A stretch of 41,636 bases of DNA from Caenispirillum bisanense (GCA_945906455.1 CAMDRB010000004.1:1-41636); one strand, 5' to 3'; counted from the first letter of the stretch, positions 7,838-16,541 are shown. Notes: a model not told the origin generated them from the sequence alone. Numbers and translations are program-made.

Positions 7838-9163
7838 ATGATTTCCGAGATTTCTCGCAGACGAGTACTCCGCGGCATGATGGGCGGCACAGCCGTCTCG
7901 GTTGGTCTGCCGTTTCTCGATTGTTTCCTTAATACCAACGGCACCGCGCTGGCCGACGGCACGGCGTTCCCCGTGGGTTATGTCTCCTGGTTCCAGGGCC
8001 TCGGCTTCTCGCCGGGCTTCTGGGAACCGAAAACCTTGGGGCCGGGTTTCGAGTTCGGACACCATCTCCGTACGCTCGCGCCGTTGCGCGATAAGATCAA
8101 TATTTTCAGCGGCATGAAGGTCTATCTCGACGGACACGCCGCCGGCGCCCACAATATCGGCCCGCAGTGTATTACCCAAGGCGGTATCGCCGACACGTCT
8201 CTGCCCAGCATCGACCAGATCATCGCCGATGCGATCGGCACGCGGACTCGTTTTCGCTCGCTGGAAGTTTCATGTGAAGGCAGCCAAGACAGCTTCAGCC
8301 GCCGCAGCGCCAGCGCCATCAATCCCTCCGAGCCTTCGCCCTTGGCTCTGTATTCGCGCATCTTCGGACCGGATTTCAAAGATCCGAACGCCGCCGACTT
8401 CACACCCGATCCGCACGTCATGGCGCGGGCCAGCGTGCTGTCGATGGTCCAAGAGCAGCGTGCCTCATTCGTCAAGTCTCTGGGCGCTTCCGACAAGGCG
8501 CGCCTGGAGGAGTATTTCACCTCGCTGCGCGAACTTGAAAAGCGTCTCGCGCTCGACTTGCAAAAACCGGCGCCGCTGGCGTCTTGCACGATTCCGAAGA
8601 AGTTCGATGAAGAAGCCAAGCCCGGCGAGGTCATCGACGACGCGCTTATCAATCACAATCTCCACGCTCAACTTCTGGCGCATGCTTTCGCCTGCGGCCA
8701 AACCCAGGTCGCCAGCGTCAACTTCGGCGGGTCAAGCTCCGACTTGCGCCGCCCGGGCATGCAGCAGACCTTCCATATGTACACCCACGAGGAACAGATC
8801 GATCCGGTGCTGGGCTATCAGGTCAACGTCGAGTGGTTCAGCAACAAGACCGCTGAATCCTTACTGGGTTTCGCGAAGGCCTTCGAAGGCATCCGTGAAG
8901 GCGACGGCAATCTGCTCGACCGCGTCCTGATCATGTACTCGACCGACGGCGGCTTTGCCCGCACCCACTCGACCGAGAACATCCCCTTGATGACCATCGG
9001 CAAAGCCAACGGGCGATTGAAGACCGGCATCCACGTTTCGGCGAAGGGCGATAGCGTGTCGCGCTTCGGCTTGACCGTGATGCAGGCCTTGGGCGTTCCC
9101 ATCGGCACCTGGGGAACTGAGTCGAACCGCACATCGAAGACCTTTACCGAGGTGATCGCCTAA
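7838..9163 (+). CDS. DUF1552 family exported protein, copy 1
   Basis: 441 residues, normal for DUF1552 proteins. The N-terminus SRRRVLRGMMGGTAVSVGLPFLDC carries a twin-arginine (Tat) type signal, so the protein is probably exported folded to the periplasm. Recognisable family segments are the YVSWFQGLGF.PGFWEPK block near residue 48, HAAGAHNIGP (about 100-109), FACGQTQVASVNFGG, HMYTHEEQ and MYSTDGGFARTHSTENIPL. The conserved His/Asp residues and the general layout recall DUF1501-like sulfatase/phosphatase-superfamily proteins, but no activity is established that I can name. A near-identical copy follows 42 bp later. DUF1552 genes elsewhere often sit beside DUF1592/DUF1588 cytochrome-like genes; none is present here. 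Function unknown. Confidence 0.88.
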   Translation: MISEISRRRVLRGMMGGTAVSVGLPFLDCFLNTNGTALADGTAFPVGYVSWFQGLGFSPGFWEPKTLGPGFEFGHHLRTLAPLRDKINIFSGMKVYLDGHAAGAHNIGPQCITQGGIADTSLPSIDQIIADAIGTRTRFRSLEVSCEGSQDSFSRRSASAINPSEPSPLALYSRIFGPDFKDPNAADFTPDPHVMARASVLSMVQEQRASFVKSLGASDKARLEEYFTSLRELEKRLALDLQKPAPLASCTIPKKFDEEAKPGEVIDDALINHNLHAQLLAHAFACGQTQVASVNFGGSSSDLRRPGMQQTFHMYTHEEQIDPVLGYQVNVEWFSNKTAESLLGFAKAFEGIREGDGNLLDRVLIMYSTDGGFARTHSTENIPLMTIGKANGRLKTGIHVSAKGDSVSRFGLTVMQALGVPIGTWGTESNRTSKTFTEVIA

Positions 9164-9205
9164 CTCGCTGTTACGGCCGGCAATGACTCTAGGGGGGAGA
9201 GTGAA

Positions 9206-10531
9206 ATGAGTTCCGAAATTTCGCGCAGGCGAGTTCTCCGCGGCATGATGGGCGGAACAGCCGTCTCGGTAGGCCTGCCGTTTCTCGATTGTTTCCTCAA
9301 TACCAACGGCACCGCGCTGGCCAACGGCACCGCATTCCCCGTGGGGTATGTCTCCTGGTTCCAGGGGCTGGGTTTTGCTCCGGGCTTTTGGGAGCCGAAA
9401 ACCTTGGGATCAGGCTTCGAGTTCGGACACCATCTCCGCGCACTTACGCCGCTTCGCGACAAGATCAATATCTTCAGCGGCATGAAGGTTTATCTCGACG
9501 GACACGCAGCCGGCGCGCATACGATCGGCCCGGCGTGCGTGATGCAGGGCGGGATCGCCGACCCAACGCTGCCCAGCATCGACCAGATCATCGCCGATAC
9601 GATCGGGACGCGCACGCGCTTCCGCTCGCTCGAGGTTTCCTGTGAAGGCAGCCAGGAAAGTTTCAGCCGTCGCAGCGCGACGGCCATCAATCCGGCCGAG
9701 CCATCGCCCTTGGCTCTCTATGCGCGCATCTTCGGACCGGATTTCAAGGATCCGAATGCCGCCGACTTCACGCCCGACCCGCAGGTCATGGCGCGGGCCA
9801 GCGTGCTGTCGATGGTCCAAGACCAGCGCGCTCCGTTTATCAAGACTTTGGGCACTTCCGACAAAGCGCGCCTGGAGGAATATTTCACCTCGCTACGCGA
9901 ACTTGAAAAGCGTCTCGCGCTCGACCTGCAAAAGCCCGCACCGCTCGCGGCCTGCACGATCCCGAACAAACTCGACGAGCAAGCCAATCCCGGCCTCGTC
10001 ATCGACGACGCGCTGGTCAACCACAAACTGCACGCTCAGTTGTTGGCTCATGCCTTCGCCTGCGGCCAAACCCAGGTCGCCAGCGTCAACTTCGGCGGGT
10101 CGGGCTCCAACTTGCGCCGCCCCGGCGCCCAACAAACCTTCCATATGTACACCCACGAGGAGCAGATCGATCAGGCGCTGGGCTACCAAGTCAACGTCGA
10201 ATGGTTCAGCAATAAGGTCGCCGAGTCCTTGTTGGCGTTCGCGAAAACCTTCGAGGGCATCCGGGAGGGCGACGGCAATCTGCTCGATCGCGTCGTGGTC
10301 ATGTATTCGACCGACGGCGGCTTTGCCCGCACCCACTCGACCGAGAACATCCCCTTGATGACCATCGGCAAAGCCAACGGGCGCCTGAAAACCGGCATCC
10401 ACGTTTCGGCGAAGGGCGATACCTCATCGCGCTTTGGCCTGACGGTCATGCAGGCCTTGGGCGTTCCCATCGGCACATGGGGAACTGAGTCGAACCGGAC
10501 TTCAAAGACGCTTACGGACGTGATCGCCTAG
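9206..10531 (+). CDS. DUF1552 family exported protein, copy 2
   Basis: 441 residues, the same length as the preceding gene and differing at about 45 positions by eye (around 90% identity, no gaps). Both the Tat-type signal and the C-terminal block are essentially unchanged. Differences cluster between residues about 200 and 335 (KSLGAS versus KTLGTS, KKFDEEAKPGE versus NKLDEQANPGL), and most are conservative, so both copies look functional. Its ribosome-binding site (GGGGGGAGAG) precedes the ATG by a few bases. The pair is an in-tandem gene duplication, probably co-transcribed and ended by the terminator at 10691. Whether they form a heterodimer or act on different substrates cannot be told. 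Function unknown. Confidence 0.88.
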   Translation: MSSEISRRRVLRGMMGGTAVSVGLPFLDCFLNTNGTALANGTAFPVGYVSWFQGLGFAPGFWEPKTLGSGFEFGHHLRALTPLRDKINIFSGMKVYLDGHAAGAHTIGPACVMQGGIADPTLPSIDQIIADTIGTRTRFRSLEVSCEGSQESFSRRSATAINPAEPSPLALYARIFGPDFKDPNAADFTPDPQVMARASVLSMVQDQRAPFIKTLGTSDKARLEEYFTSLRELEKRLALDLQKPAPLAACTIPNKLDEQANPGLVIDDALVNHKLHAQLLAHAFACGQTQVASVNFGGSGSNLRRPGAQQTFHMYTHEEQIDQALGYQVNVEWFSNKVAESLLAFAKTFEGIREGDGNLLDRVVVMYSTDGGFARTHSTENIPLMTIGKANGRLKTGIHVSAKGDTSSRFGLTVMQALGVPIGTWGTESNRTSKTLTDVIA

Positions 10532-10690
10532 GCCGACGCTGGCCGCTCCGCACGGTCTTGGGGCGGCGAGGATGCTTCCGGGCCGCAGTTGGTGAAGTTC
10601 CAGATGCGCCCCGATTCGCTCGCGTATTGATCAAGCTACAACCCTAAGGGCCTGCTGCTTTCCCCCCCCATGCTTCTCGCGGCAGGTCCT

Positions 10691-10728
10691 GAGCCGGCCA
10701 CCTCTCCCCGGTGGCCGGCTCACTTTTT
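10691..10728 (+). terminator. Rho-independent terminator after the DUF1552 pair
   Basis: A perfect 12-bp GC-rich stem (10691-10702 with 10710-10721) and 7-nt loop are followed by AC and five Ts (10724-10728). It sits 160 bp after the second DUF1552 stop and just before the promoter-like site of the next unit. Confidence 0.9.
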
Positions 10729-10735
10729 ATGCCGC

Positions 10736-10764
10736 TTGACACGACCCTTGGGCTATTCTGTATT
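10736..10764 (+). promoter_or_regulatory. Candidate sigma-70-type promoter for the MBL-hcm unit
   Basis: A perfect TTGACA (10736-10741) is followed, after a 17-bp spacer, by TGTATT (10759-10764), which matches four of six -10 positions. It starts 8 bp after the terminator T run and ends 37 bp before the ATG at 10802, giving a short leader. It is the best promoter match noticed for the genes 10802-17922. It is a pattern match only; no start-site data exist. Confidence 0.45.
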
Positions 10765-10801
10765 CGAAGTTTAAGGGCTGAATTCGGCAGCGGAGCGCGA
10801 C

Positions 10802-11926
10802 ATGAACTCAATTAATACGCTTTGTGTATCACGCGCGTCGGTGAAGGCGCGGATCCGTACGACCGTGAGCGCGCTGGCGCTTGTGCTCGGCGGAGCTGCC
10901 GCCATGGTCGCGGTAAGTTCGGCAAATGCCGCCGACGCGCCGGCGTGGGCGCAGGAACCGGCCTGCCAGTCGCTGCAGATGGTCGGTGCAGGTGGTCCGG
11001 CGCCGAAGGGTTCCGACCTCATGGTGCTGCGCTACGTCGGCTCGGCCAATTTTGAAATGGCCTATCGTGATTCGGTGATCCTGTTCGACGCCCAATACGA
11101 GCGCGAAGCCTTCGCGCGGCCGATCGGCGTCACCGCCGATCAAATCAAGAAGGTTACGGCGCTCTACATCGGCCACGGCCACGGCGATCATATGTCCGAG
11201 GGTCCGCAGATCGCCAAACAAGCCAATGCCCCGCTTTACGGCGCCGCATTAACGACCGAGGCGGCATTGAAAATGGGTCTGCCCGAGAAGCAGGCCATGA
11301 CCGTCAAGAATGGCGACGTCCAGAAGTATCCCGGCTTCACGGTGGAATCGATCTTGTCCCACCACAATTCGCGCACGCCGGAATTCACCAAAGTCGCAGG
11401 CGCGGCTTGGGCCGAGTTGCAAAAAGCGACCGGCATCGGCCGTTCGGCGGAAGCGCGGGCGGCGGGCAATTCGGGAGTTATTAAGGGCACCAGTGACCCA
11501 CGTGTCATCGATCAGGGCACCTACGCTTTCCTGATTACCTTCGACAACGGCTATAAGTTCATGATGTTGGATAGTTCCGGCCCGATCACCGAAGGCCAGC
11601 GCGCAGTCATGAAGCGTATCGGCAAAGTGGATGTCGCCAGCGTCGCCTATCAAGGCTACTTCGTGCCGAAACGGCAAATTGAAGGTACGCTGCCGTTGGT
11701 CGAGCTGTTCAAGCCCGACATTTTCCTGCCCAACCACCACGACGAAACCGCCGGCTCGTTCCCGGACATGGGCACCGAACCGCTGTTCATGGCGGTGCGG
11801 GATAAAATGCCCGCGACCCAGTCCATCGCGCCGCTTTATCGGACGCCCGTGTGCATCAATATTCGCACCAAGGAAGTCTTCATCGGCGAGCCCCACACCT
11901 GGCCGGCAAACAAGCGCCAGAGCTAA
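10802..11926 (+). CDS. Secreted metallo-beta-lactamase-fold hydrolase
   Basis: 374 residues with a long signal peptide (basic region to about residue 20, hydrophobic 22-40, cleavage likely after ANA near 43), so periplasmic. The metal site HGHGDH (His125, His127, Asp129, His130) is intact, and later HHNSRTPEF, MLDSSGP and LPNHHDE supply further metal-ligand candidates. The sequence LRYVGSANFEMAYRDSVILFDAQYE resembles UlaG-like lactonase/phosphodiesterase-type MBL proteins. It stands directly downstream of a promoter-like site and 49 bp upstream of hcmB, so it may be co-transcribed with the mutase operon and could hydrolyse an ester or lactone that yields the hydroxy acid. That link is inference; the substrate is unknown. 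Confidence 0.82.
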   Translation: MNSINTLCVSRASVKARIRTTVSALALVLGGAAAMVAVSSANAADAPAWAQEPACQSLQMVGAGGPAPKGSDLMVLRYVGSANFEMAYRDSVILFDAQYEREAFARPIGVTADQIKKVTALYIGHGHGDHMSEGPQIAKQANAPLYGAALTTEAALKMGLPEKQAMTVKNGDVQKYPGFTVESILSHHNSRTPEFTKVAGAAWAELQKATGIGRSAEARAAGNSGVIKGTSDPRVIDQGTYAFLITFDNGYKFMMLDSSGPITEGQRAVMKRIGKVDVASVAYQGYFVPKRQIEGTLPLVELFKPDIFLPNHHDETAGSFPDMGTEPLFMAVRDKMPATQSIAPLYRTPVCINIRTKEVFIGEPHTWPANKRQS

Positions 11927-11975
11927 GGCCCTTAAGTGCCGGGGCCCGTAAGCGTCCAGTTTTAGGGGAAGTTCG

Positions 11976-12383
11976 TTGAGGCAGCCTATCCGCGTATTGC
12001 TCGCCAAGGTGGGCCTAGACGGCCATGACCGTGGTGTGAAGGTCGTTGCGCGTACGCTTCGCGATGCGGGCATGGATGTGATTTACTCCGGCCTCCATCG
12101 CACGCCCGAGGAAGTCGTGAGTGCCGCCATCCAGGAAGACGTTGACGTTCTTGGGGTCAGCCTGCTCTCAGGCGTGCAGCTCACGGTCTTTCCCAAGATC
12201 TTCAAACTCCTTGCCGATAAGGGCATCAATGACCTGATCATTGTTGCCGGTGGGGTTATGCCCGATGAGGACGTGGTCGAACTCAAGAAGATGGGTGTGA
12301 GCGAGGTGTTGCTGCAAGACACGCCGCCCGACGCTATCGTCAAGACGCTCACGCGTCTCGTCGCGGAACGAGGGCCGCGTTGA
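11976..12383 (+). CDS. hcmB: Acyl-CoA mutase small subunit, B12-binding (2-hydroxyisobutyryl-CoA mutase type)
   Basis: 135 residues starting with TTG, preceded by AGGGGAAG (11964-11971). It is a stand-alone cobalamin-binding domain: DGHDRG (15-20) gives the DxHxxG motif with His17 as lower cobalt ligand, followed by GVSLLSG and AGGVMP that pack around the nucleotide tail. Methylmalonyl-CoA mutases usually fuse this domain to the large subunit; a separate small protein is the arrangement of isobutyryl- and 2-hydroxyisobutyryl-CoA mutases. Together with the large subunit at 14850 it should form the coenzyme-B12 radical mutase. Its TGA overlaps the TTG start of the ligase gene by 4 bp (TTGA), implying translational coupling. 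Confidence 0.88.
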   Translation: MRQPIRVLLAKVGLDGHDRGVKVVARTLRDAGMDVIYSGLHRTPEEVVSAAIQEDVDVLGVSLLSGVQLTVFPKIFKLLADKGINDLIIVAGGVMPDEDVVELKKMGVSEVLLQDTPPDAIVKTLTRLVAERGPR

Positions 12384-13834
12384 CCGCATCCGCGCCGATG
12401 GAATCCTGGACATTCCCGCCGACCTACGACGACACCTACCTGCCACCATCGGGGAGTCGCCACTGGTTTCCGCGCCGGGAAACCATGCCGAGCGGCGAAC
12501 GGGAACGGGCCATCCTGGAGCGGCTGCGTCTTGTTTGTAGATACGCCTATGAGAACTCAGAGTTCTACCGGCGCAAATGGAACGAAGCCGGCTTCCATCC
12601 CGATCACCTTCGCTCTCTGGAAGATTTTGAGGATCGGGTGCCGGTCGTCAACAAAGCCGAGTTGCGTGCTTCCCAGGCGAAGACTCCGCCCTTCGGCGAC
12701 TATCTGTGCGTCCCGGAAGGCGAGATTTTCCACCTTCACGGCACCAGCGGTACGACCGGCCGGCCCACGGCTTTCGCCATTGGGCGAGGCGACTGGCGGG
12801 CTATAGCCAACGCCCACGCGCGCATCATGTGGGGCATGGGCATGAGGCCCGGCGATACGATCTGTGTCGCCGCAATTTTCAGCCTTTACATGGGCAGTTG
12901 GGGCGCGCTGGCCGGTGCCGAGCGCCTCGGCGCCAAGGCCTTCCCCTTTGGCGCAGGCGCACCCGGCATGACGGCGCGATGCGCTCAATGGCTCGATATC
13001 ATCAAGCCCGGTGCCTTTTATGGCACGCCGACCTATGCCATCCACCTCGGCGAGACCGCCATTAAAGAGGGCCTCGATCCGCGGAAATTCGGCATCCAGC
13101 GCATGTTCTTCTCGGGCGAACCGGGCGCGTCGATTCCGGGCGTGCGCGCCCGCATTGCCGACCTTTACGGTGCCGCGATCTTCGATTGTGGTTCCATGGC
13201 CGAAATGACCCCGTGGATGAATGTCGCCGGCTCGGCTGAAGCTGACGGCATGCTGTGTTGGCAGGATATAATCTACACCGAGGTCTGCGATCCCAAAAAC
13301 ATGCGCCGGGTCGCGTACGGCCAGCGCGGCACACCGGTTTACACGCACCTCGAACGCACATCGCAGCCGATGATTCGGCTGGCATCCGGCGATCTCACGC
13401 AATGGGTTGATGGTCCTAACCCATGTGGGCGCACCTATCCGCGATTGCCGCACGGCATCTTCGGGCGCATCGACGATATGTTCACGATCCGCGGCGAGAA
13501 CGTCTATCCCAGCGAGATCGAAGCCGCCTTGAACGAGATCCCCGGCTACGGCGGCGAACACCAGATCATCATTTCTCGCGAAGCGGCCATGGATGAACTC
13601 CTGCTGCGTGTCGAGGCCAACGATGGGATTTTCAAGGCTGGCAGCAGCGCCGTTGAGGCGTTTCGCCTGGATGTCATGCACCGATTGCAAAAGGTTCTTG
13701 GCCTGCGTACCCGGGCGGAAATTGTCGCCCACGGCCAGTTGCCGCGCACTGATTTCAAGGCGCGTCGTGTGATCGATGACCGCGCGGCCGTTCGCGAGAT
13801 GCACGCGCAACTGGAACGGGAGCGGGCGGGGTGA
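12380..13834 (+). CDS. hcl: Acyl-CoA ligase, PaaK-like (probable 2-hydroxyisobutyrate-CoA ligase)
   Basis: 484 residues from a TTG overlapping the hcmB stop. It is an AMP-forming adenylating enzyme of the phenylacetate-CoA ligase type: HGTSGTTGRPT (120-130) is the phosphate-binding loop, CGSMAEM and RIDDMFTIRGENVYPSEIE are the adenylate and hinge regions, and RTDFKARRVIDD near the C-terminus holds the catalytic Lys region. The adjacent mutase subunits and MeaB-type chaperone match the layout known for 2-hydroxyisobutyrate degradation in Aquincola tertiaricarbonis, where the ligase makes 2-hydroxyisobutyryl-CoA from the acid, CoA and ATP. Substrate assignment rests on this context and on the large subunit's pocket. 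An ATG at 12398 is an alternative start with little effect. Confidence 0.82.
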   Translation: MTASAPMESWTFPPTYDDTYLPPSGSRHWFPRRETMPSGERERAILERLRLVCRYAYENSEFYRRKWNEAGFHPDHLRSLEDFEDRVPVVNKAELRASQAKTPPFGDYLCVPEGEIFHLHGTSGTTGRPTAFAIGRGDWRAIANAHARIMWGMGMRPGDTICVAAIFSLYMGSWGALAGAERLGAKAFPFGAGAPGMTARCAQWLDIIKPGAFYGTPTYAIHLGETAIKEGLDPRKFGIQRMFFSGEPGASIPGVRARIADLYGAAIFDCGSMAEMTPWMNVAGSAEADGMLCWQDIIYTEVCDPKNMRRVAYGQRGTPVYTHLERTSQPMIRLASGDLTQWVDGPNPCGRTYPRLPHGIFGRIDDMFTIRGENVYPSEIEAALNEIPGYGGEHQIIISREAAMDELLLRVEANDGIFKAGSSAVEAFRLDVMHRLQKVLGLRTRAEIVAHGQLPRTDFKARRVIDDRAAVREMHAQLERERAG

Positions 13835-14793
13835 GCGCCTATGTGCCGTCGGTCGAGCTCATTCCCCGGATCGAGCGCGGCGAAATTCACGCCATTGCCC
13901 GGCTCATATCGCGCGCCGAGGCCGGGATTCCTGAAGCCCGGGCCGCATTGGCGCAAGTTTACCGCCGCGCCGGCAGGTCGCACGTCATTGGTATCACGGG
14001 CGTTCCCGGAAGCGGAAAATCCACCCTGGTGGCAACGCTCGCCGCCCGCCTGCGCGCCCGCGGCAGCAAGGTCGGAATCGTCGCGGTTGACCCGTCCAGT
14101 CCTTATTCGGGCGGCGCAATTCTCGGCGACCGCATTCGCATGTCGGACCTGGCCGGCGATGCCGGCGTCTATATCCGCAGCATGGCGACGCATGGCGCCA
14201 TGGGCGGCCTGGCCCAGGCGACCTTGGACGCCGTGGATGTCCTCGACCTCGGCGGTTTTGATGCCATCATCATTGAGACAGTTGGCGTTGGCCAAGACGA
14301 AGTCGAAATCGCCAAGGCGTCGGATACCACGGTCGTCGTCTCGGCGCCCGGCCTTGGCGATGAGGTCCAGGCCATCAAGGCCGGGATGCTGGAAATTGCC
14401 GACATTCATCTTGTTTCGAAGTGCGACCGCAGCGATGCTAACCGGACCCTGACGGATCTTAAGCAAATGCTGACGCTCGGGGCCCAGACGGCCGCCAAGC
14501 CTGAGTGGCGGACGCCCGTCATCGGTGTATGCTCATTTACCGGTCAAGGTTTCGACGAATTTCTGACGGCACTTGAAGGGCATCGCGGGGCGAGCCAAAA
14601 TACCGACATCGGCCGCAGACGACGCTTGGCGATTGCCGCCTTCCGCTTGCAGAAAACCGCCGAGAACCTGCTGATTGAACGGTTTACCCAAGCCGCCGCT
14701 GGCTTGAGACCGGTTTTCGCCGAGCGCCTGCGCCTGCGCGAGAGTGACCCCTATTCGCTCGCAACCGATTTGCTCGCCGCTTCACTGAAATAA
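13831..14793 (+). CDS. meaB: MeaB/ArgK-type GTPase chaperone for the B12 mutase
   Basis: 320 residues beginning with GTG that overlaps the ligase stop by 4 bp (GTGA). The G3E-family GTPase motifs are clear: Walker A GVPGSGKST (57-65), VDPSSPYSGGAILGDRIRM (switch region), IIETVGVGQDE (Walker B/switch II), and VSKCD in place of the usual NKAD guanine-specificity motif. Such proteins load adenosylcobalamin into acyl-CoA mutases and protect or reactivate them, using GTP hydrolysis. Its position between ligase and large subunit is the expected place for the dedicated chaperone of a 2-hydroxyisobutyryl-CoA mutase (called MeaH there). The gene ends in a threefold 15-bp repeat containing successive in-frame stops. 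Confidence 0.9.
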   Translation: MSAYVPSVELIPRIERGEIHAIARLISRAEAGIPEARAALAQVYRRAGRSHVIGITGVPGSGKSTLVATLAARLRARGSKVGIVAVDPSSPYSGGAILGDRIRMSDLAGDAGVYIRSMATHGAMGGLAQATLDAVDVLDLGGFDAIIIETVGVGQDEVEIAKASDTTVVVSAPGLGDEVQAIKAGMLEIADIHLVSKCDRSDANRTLTDLKQMLTLGAQTAAKPEWRTPVIGVCSFTGQGFDEFLTALEGHRGASQNTDIGRRRRLAIAAFRLQKTAENLLIERFTQAAAGLRPVFAERLRLRESDPYSLATDLLAASLK

Positions 14794-14823
14794 GCGTCAC
14801 TGAAGTAAGCGTCACCGAAATAA
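14779..14823 (+). repeat. Three tandem 15-bp units at the meaB stop codon
   Basis: Units 14779-14793, 14794-14808 and 14809-14823 each read Ala-Ser-Leu(Pro)-Lys-stop in the meaB frame, differing from each other at one to three bases. The gene ends in the first unit; the next two carry further in-frame TAA stops. It looks like local slippage duplication of the gene's 3' tip. It lies 26 bp before hcmA. Confidence 0.85.
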
Positions 14824-14849
14824 GACCATCCGAGAAGAGGCATTCGCAC

Positions 14850-16541
14850 ATGAACAAGACCATGGATCAAGCATCGGTTGACAGGATCCGCGCCGAGGAG
14901 CTGGACTGGGAAAATAACGAGGTCGCGCAGTTCGTGAAGAAGCAGGCCGAGCGTAAGCCTGCCTTCTTCACCCTCGGCGATATTCCGGTCAAACGCACCT
15001 ACACGGCCGCGGATCTGTCCGACACTCCGGCCGAGGATGTCGGACTGCCGGGACGTTATCCCTTTACCCGCGGGCCCTACCCAACCATGTACCGCAGCCG
15101 TCATTGGACGATGCGCCAAATCGCCGGATTTGGAACCGGCGAGGACACCAACAAACGTTTCAAGTACTTGATCGAACAGGGCCAGACCGGCATCTCGACG
15201 GACTTCGATATGCCGACACTGATGGGTTACGATTCCGACCATGCCATGAGCGAGGGCGAGGTCGGGCGCGAGGGCGTGGCGATCGACACGCTTGCCGACA
15301 TGGAAGCGCTGCTCGACGGCATCGATCTGGAAAAGATTTCGGTTTCGCTGACCATCAATCCGACCGCGTGGATTCTGCTGGCGATGTACATCGTGCTGGC
15401 CGAGAAGCGCGGTTACGATTTGAACAAACTCTCTGGCACGGTGCAGGCCGACATCCTCAAAGAATACATGGCTCAGAAAGAGTTCATTTACCCGGTCGAG
15501 CCGTCAGTCCGCCTCGTGCGCGACTGTATCACCCACTGCGCCAAGACCATGAAGCGCTATAACCCGATCAATATCTCTGGATATCATATCTCTGAGGCTG
15601 GCTCATCTCCCCTTCACGAGGCGGCGTTCACGCTCGCCAACTTGATCGTCTACGTGAAAGAAGTGTTGAAGACCGGCATGGACGTCGATACGTTCGCGCC
15701 GCGGCTGGCGTTCTTTTTTGTGTGCCAGGCCGACTTCTTCGAAGAGGTCGCGAAATTTCGCGCCTTGCGCCGGTGCTACGCCAAAATCATGAAAGAGCGA
15801 TTCGGCGCGAAGAACCCCGAATCAATGCGCCTGCGGTTCCATTGCCAGACCGCGGCAGCGACGCTGACGAAACCCCAATTCATGGTCAACGTGGTTCGCA
15901 CCAGCATGCAGGCGCTGGCGGCCGTGCTCGGGGGCTGCCAGTCGCTGCACACCAACGGCTACGACGAAGCCTTCGCCATCCCGACGGAAGATGCCATGCG
16001 CATGGCGCTTCGCACCCAGCAAGTCATCGCTGAAGAAACCAACGTCACGCAGGTCATTGATCCGCTCGGGGGCTCCTACTTCGTTGAAAGCTTGACCACC
16101 GAATATGAGAAACGGATATTCGAGATTCTTGACGATATCGACGCCCGCGGCGGTACGCTCAAGTTGATCGAAGAAGGCTGGTTCCAGCGGCAGATTGCGG
16201 ATTTCGCCTATGAAACAGCCCTTCGCAAGCAGTCCGGTGAGAAGCCCGTGATCGGCGTCAATCGCTTCGTTGACGGAACGCCCGATCCGAAAATCCACAC
16301 CCATCCTTACGATAAGAGCACGGCCGATCGGCAGATCGCGCGCACGCGCAGGGTACGCGCGGCGCAGGACCCGGCGCTGATGTCGCGTCTGCTCGACCGT
16401 CTGAAGGCGGTTGCCGCGGACAAGAACGAGAACATTATGCCAGTCACCATCGAATTGGTGCGGGCGGGCGCGACGATGGGTGATATTGTTGAAGCGCTCA
16501 AGACCATCTGGGGCACCTATCGCGAAACGCCGGTATTCTGA
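14850..16541 (+). CDS. hcmA: Acyl-CoA mutase large subunit, probable 2-hydroxyisobutyryl-CoA mutase
   Basis: 563 residues, a TIM-barrel substrate-binding subunit lacking a B12 domain. The ATG follows GAGAAGAGG. Pocket residues separate it from methylmalonyl-CoA mutase: RQIAG puts Ile91 where that enzyme has Tyr89; STDFDMPT puts Asp118 where the known HcmA has Asp117; AQKE puts Gln209 where methylmalonyl-CoA mutase has Arg207, which binds the carboxylate. HcmA of Aquincola has Ile90, Asp117 and Gln208, an exact one-residue offset. The reaction expected is reversible 2-hydroxyisobutyryl-CoA to (S)-3-hydroxybutyryl-CoA, through an adenosyl radical. The rest (GTVQADILKEY, NISGYHISEAGSSP, HCQTAAATLTKPQ, LHTNGYDEAFAIPTEDA, GTYRETPVF end) is intact. 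Confidence 0.9.
   Translation: MNKTMDQASVDRIRAEELDWENNEVAQFVKKQAERKPAFFTLGDIPVKRTYTAADLSDTPAEDVGLPGRYPFTRGPYPTMYRSRHWTMRQIAGFGTGEDTNKRFKYLIEQGQTGISTDFDMPTLMGYDSDHAMSEGEVGREGVAIDTLADMEALLDGIDLEKISVSLTINPTAWILLAMYIVLAEKRGYDLNKLSGTVQADILKEYMAQKEFIYPVEPSVRLVRDCITHCAKTMKRYNPINISGYHISEAGSSPLHEAAFTLANLIVYVKEVLKTGMDVDTFAPRLAFFFVCQADFFEEVAKFRALRRCYAKIMKERFGAKNPESMRLRFHCQTAAATLTKPQFMVNVVRTSMQALAAVLGGCQSLHTNGYDEAFAIPTEDAMRMALRTQQVIAEETNVTQVIDPLGGSYFVESLTTEYEKRIFEILDDIDARGGTLKLIEEGWFQRQIADFAYETALRKQSGEKPVIGVNRFVDGTPDPKIHTHPYDKSTADRQIARTRRVRAAQDPALMSRLLDRLKAVAADKNENIMPVTIELVRAGATMGDIVEALKTIWGTYRETPVF

Noticed and set aside
11927-11975. Possible cobalamin riboswitch before hcmB
   Set aside because: Only 49 bp of spacer and no B12-box-like sequence; the same was checked in 10532-10801 and not found.
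12557-13810. 417-codon minus-strand open frame under the CoA ligase
   Set aside because: Antisense shadow of a clear adenylating enzyme; no domain of its own.
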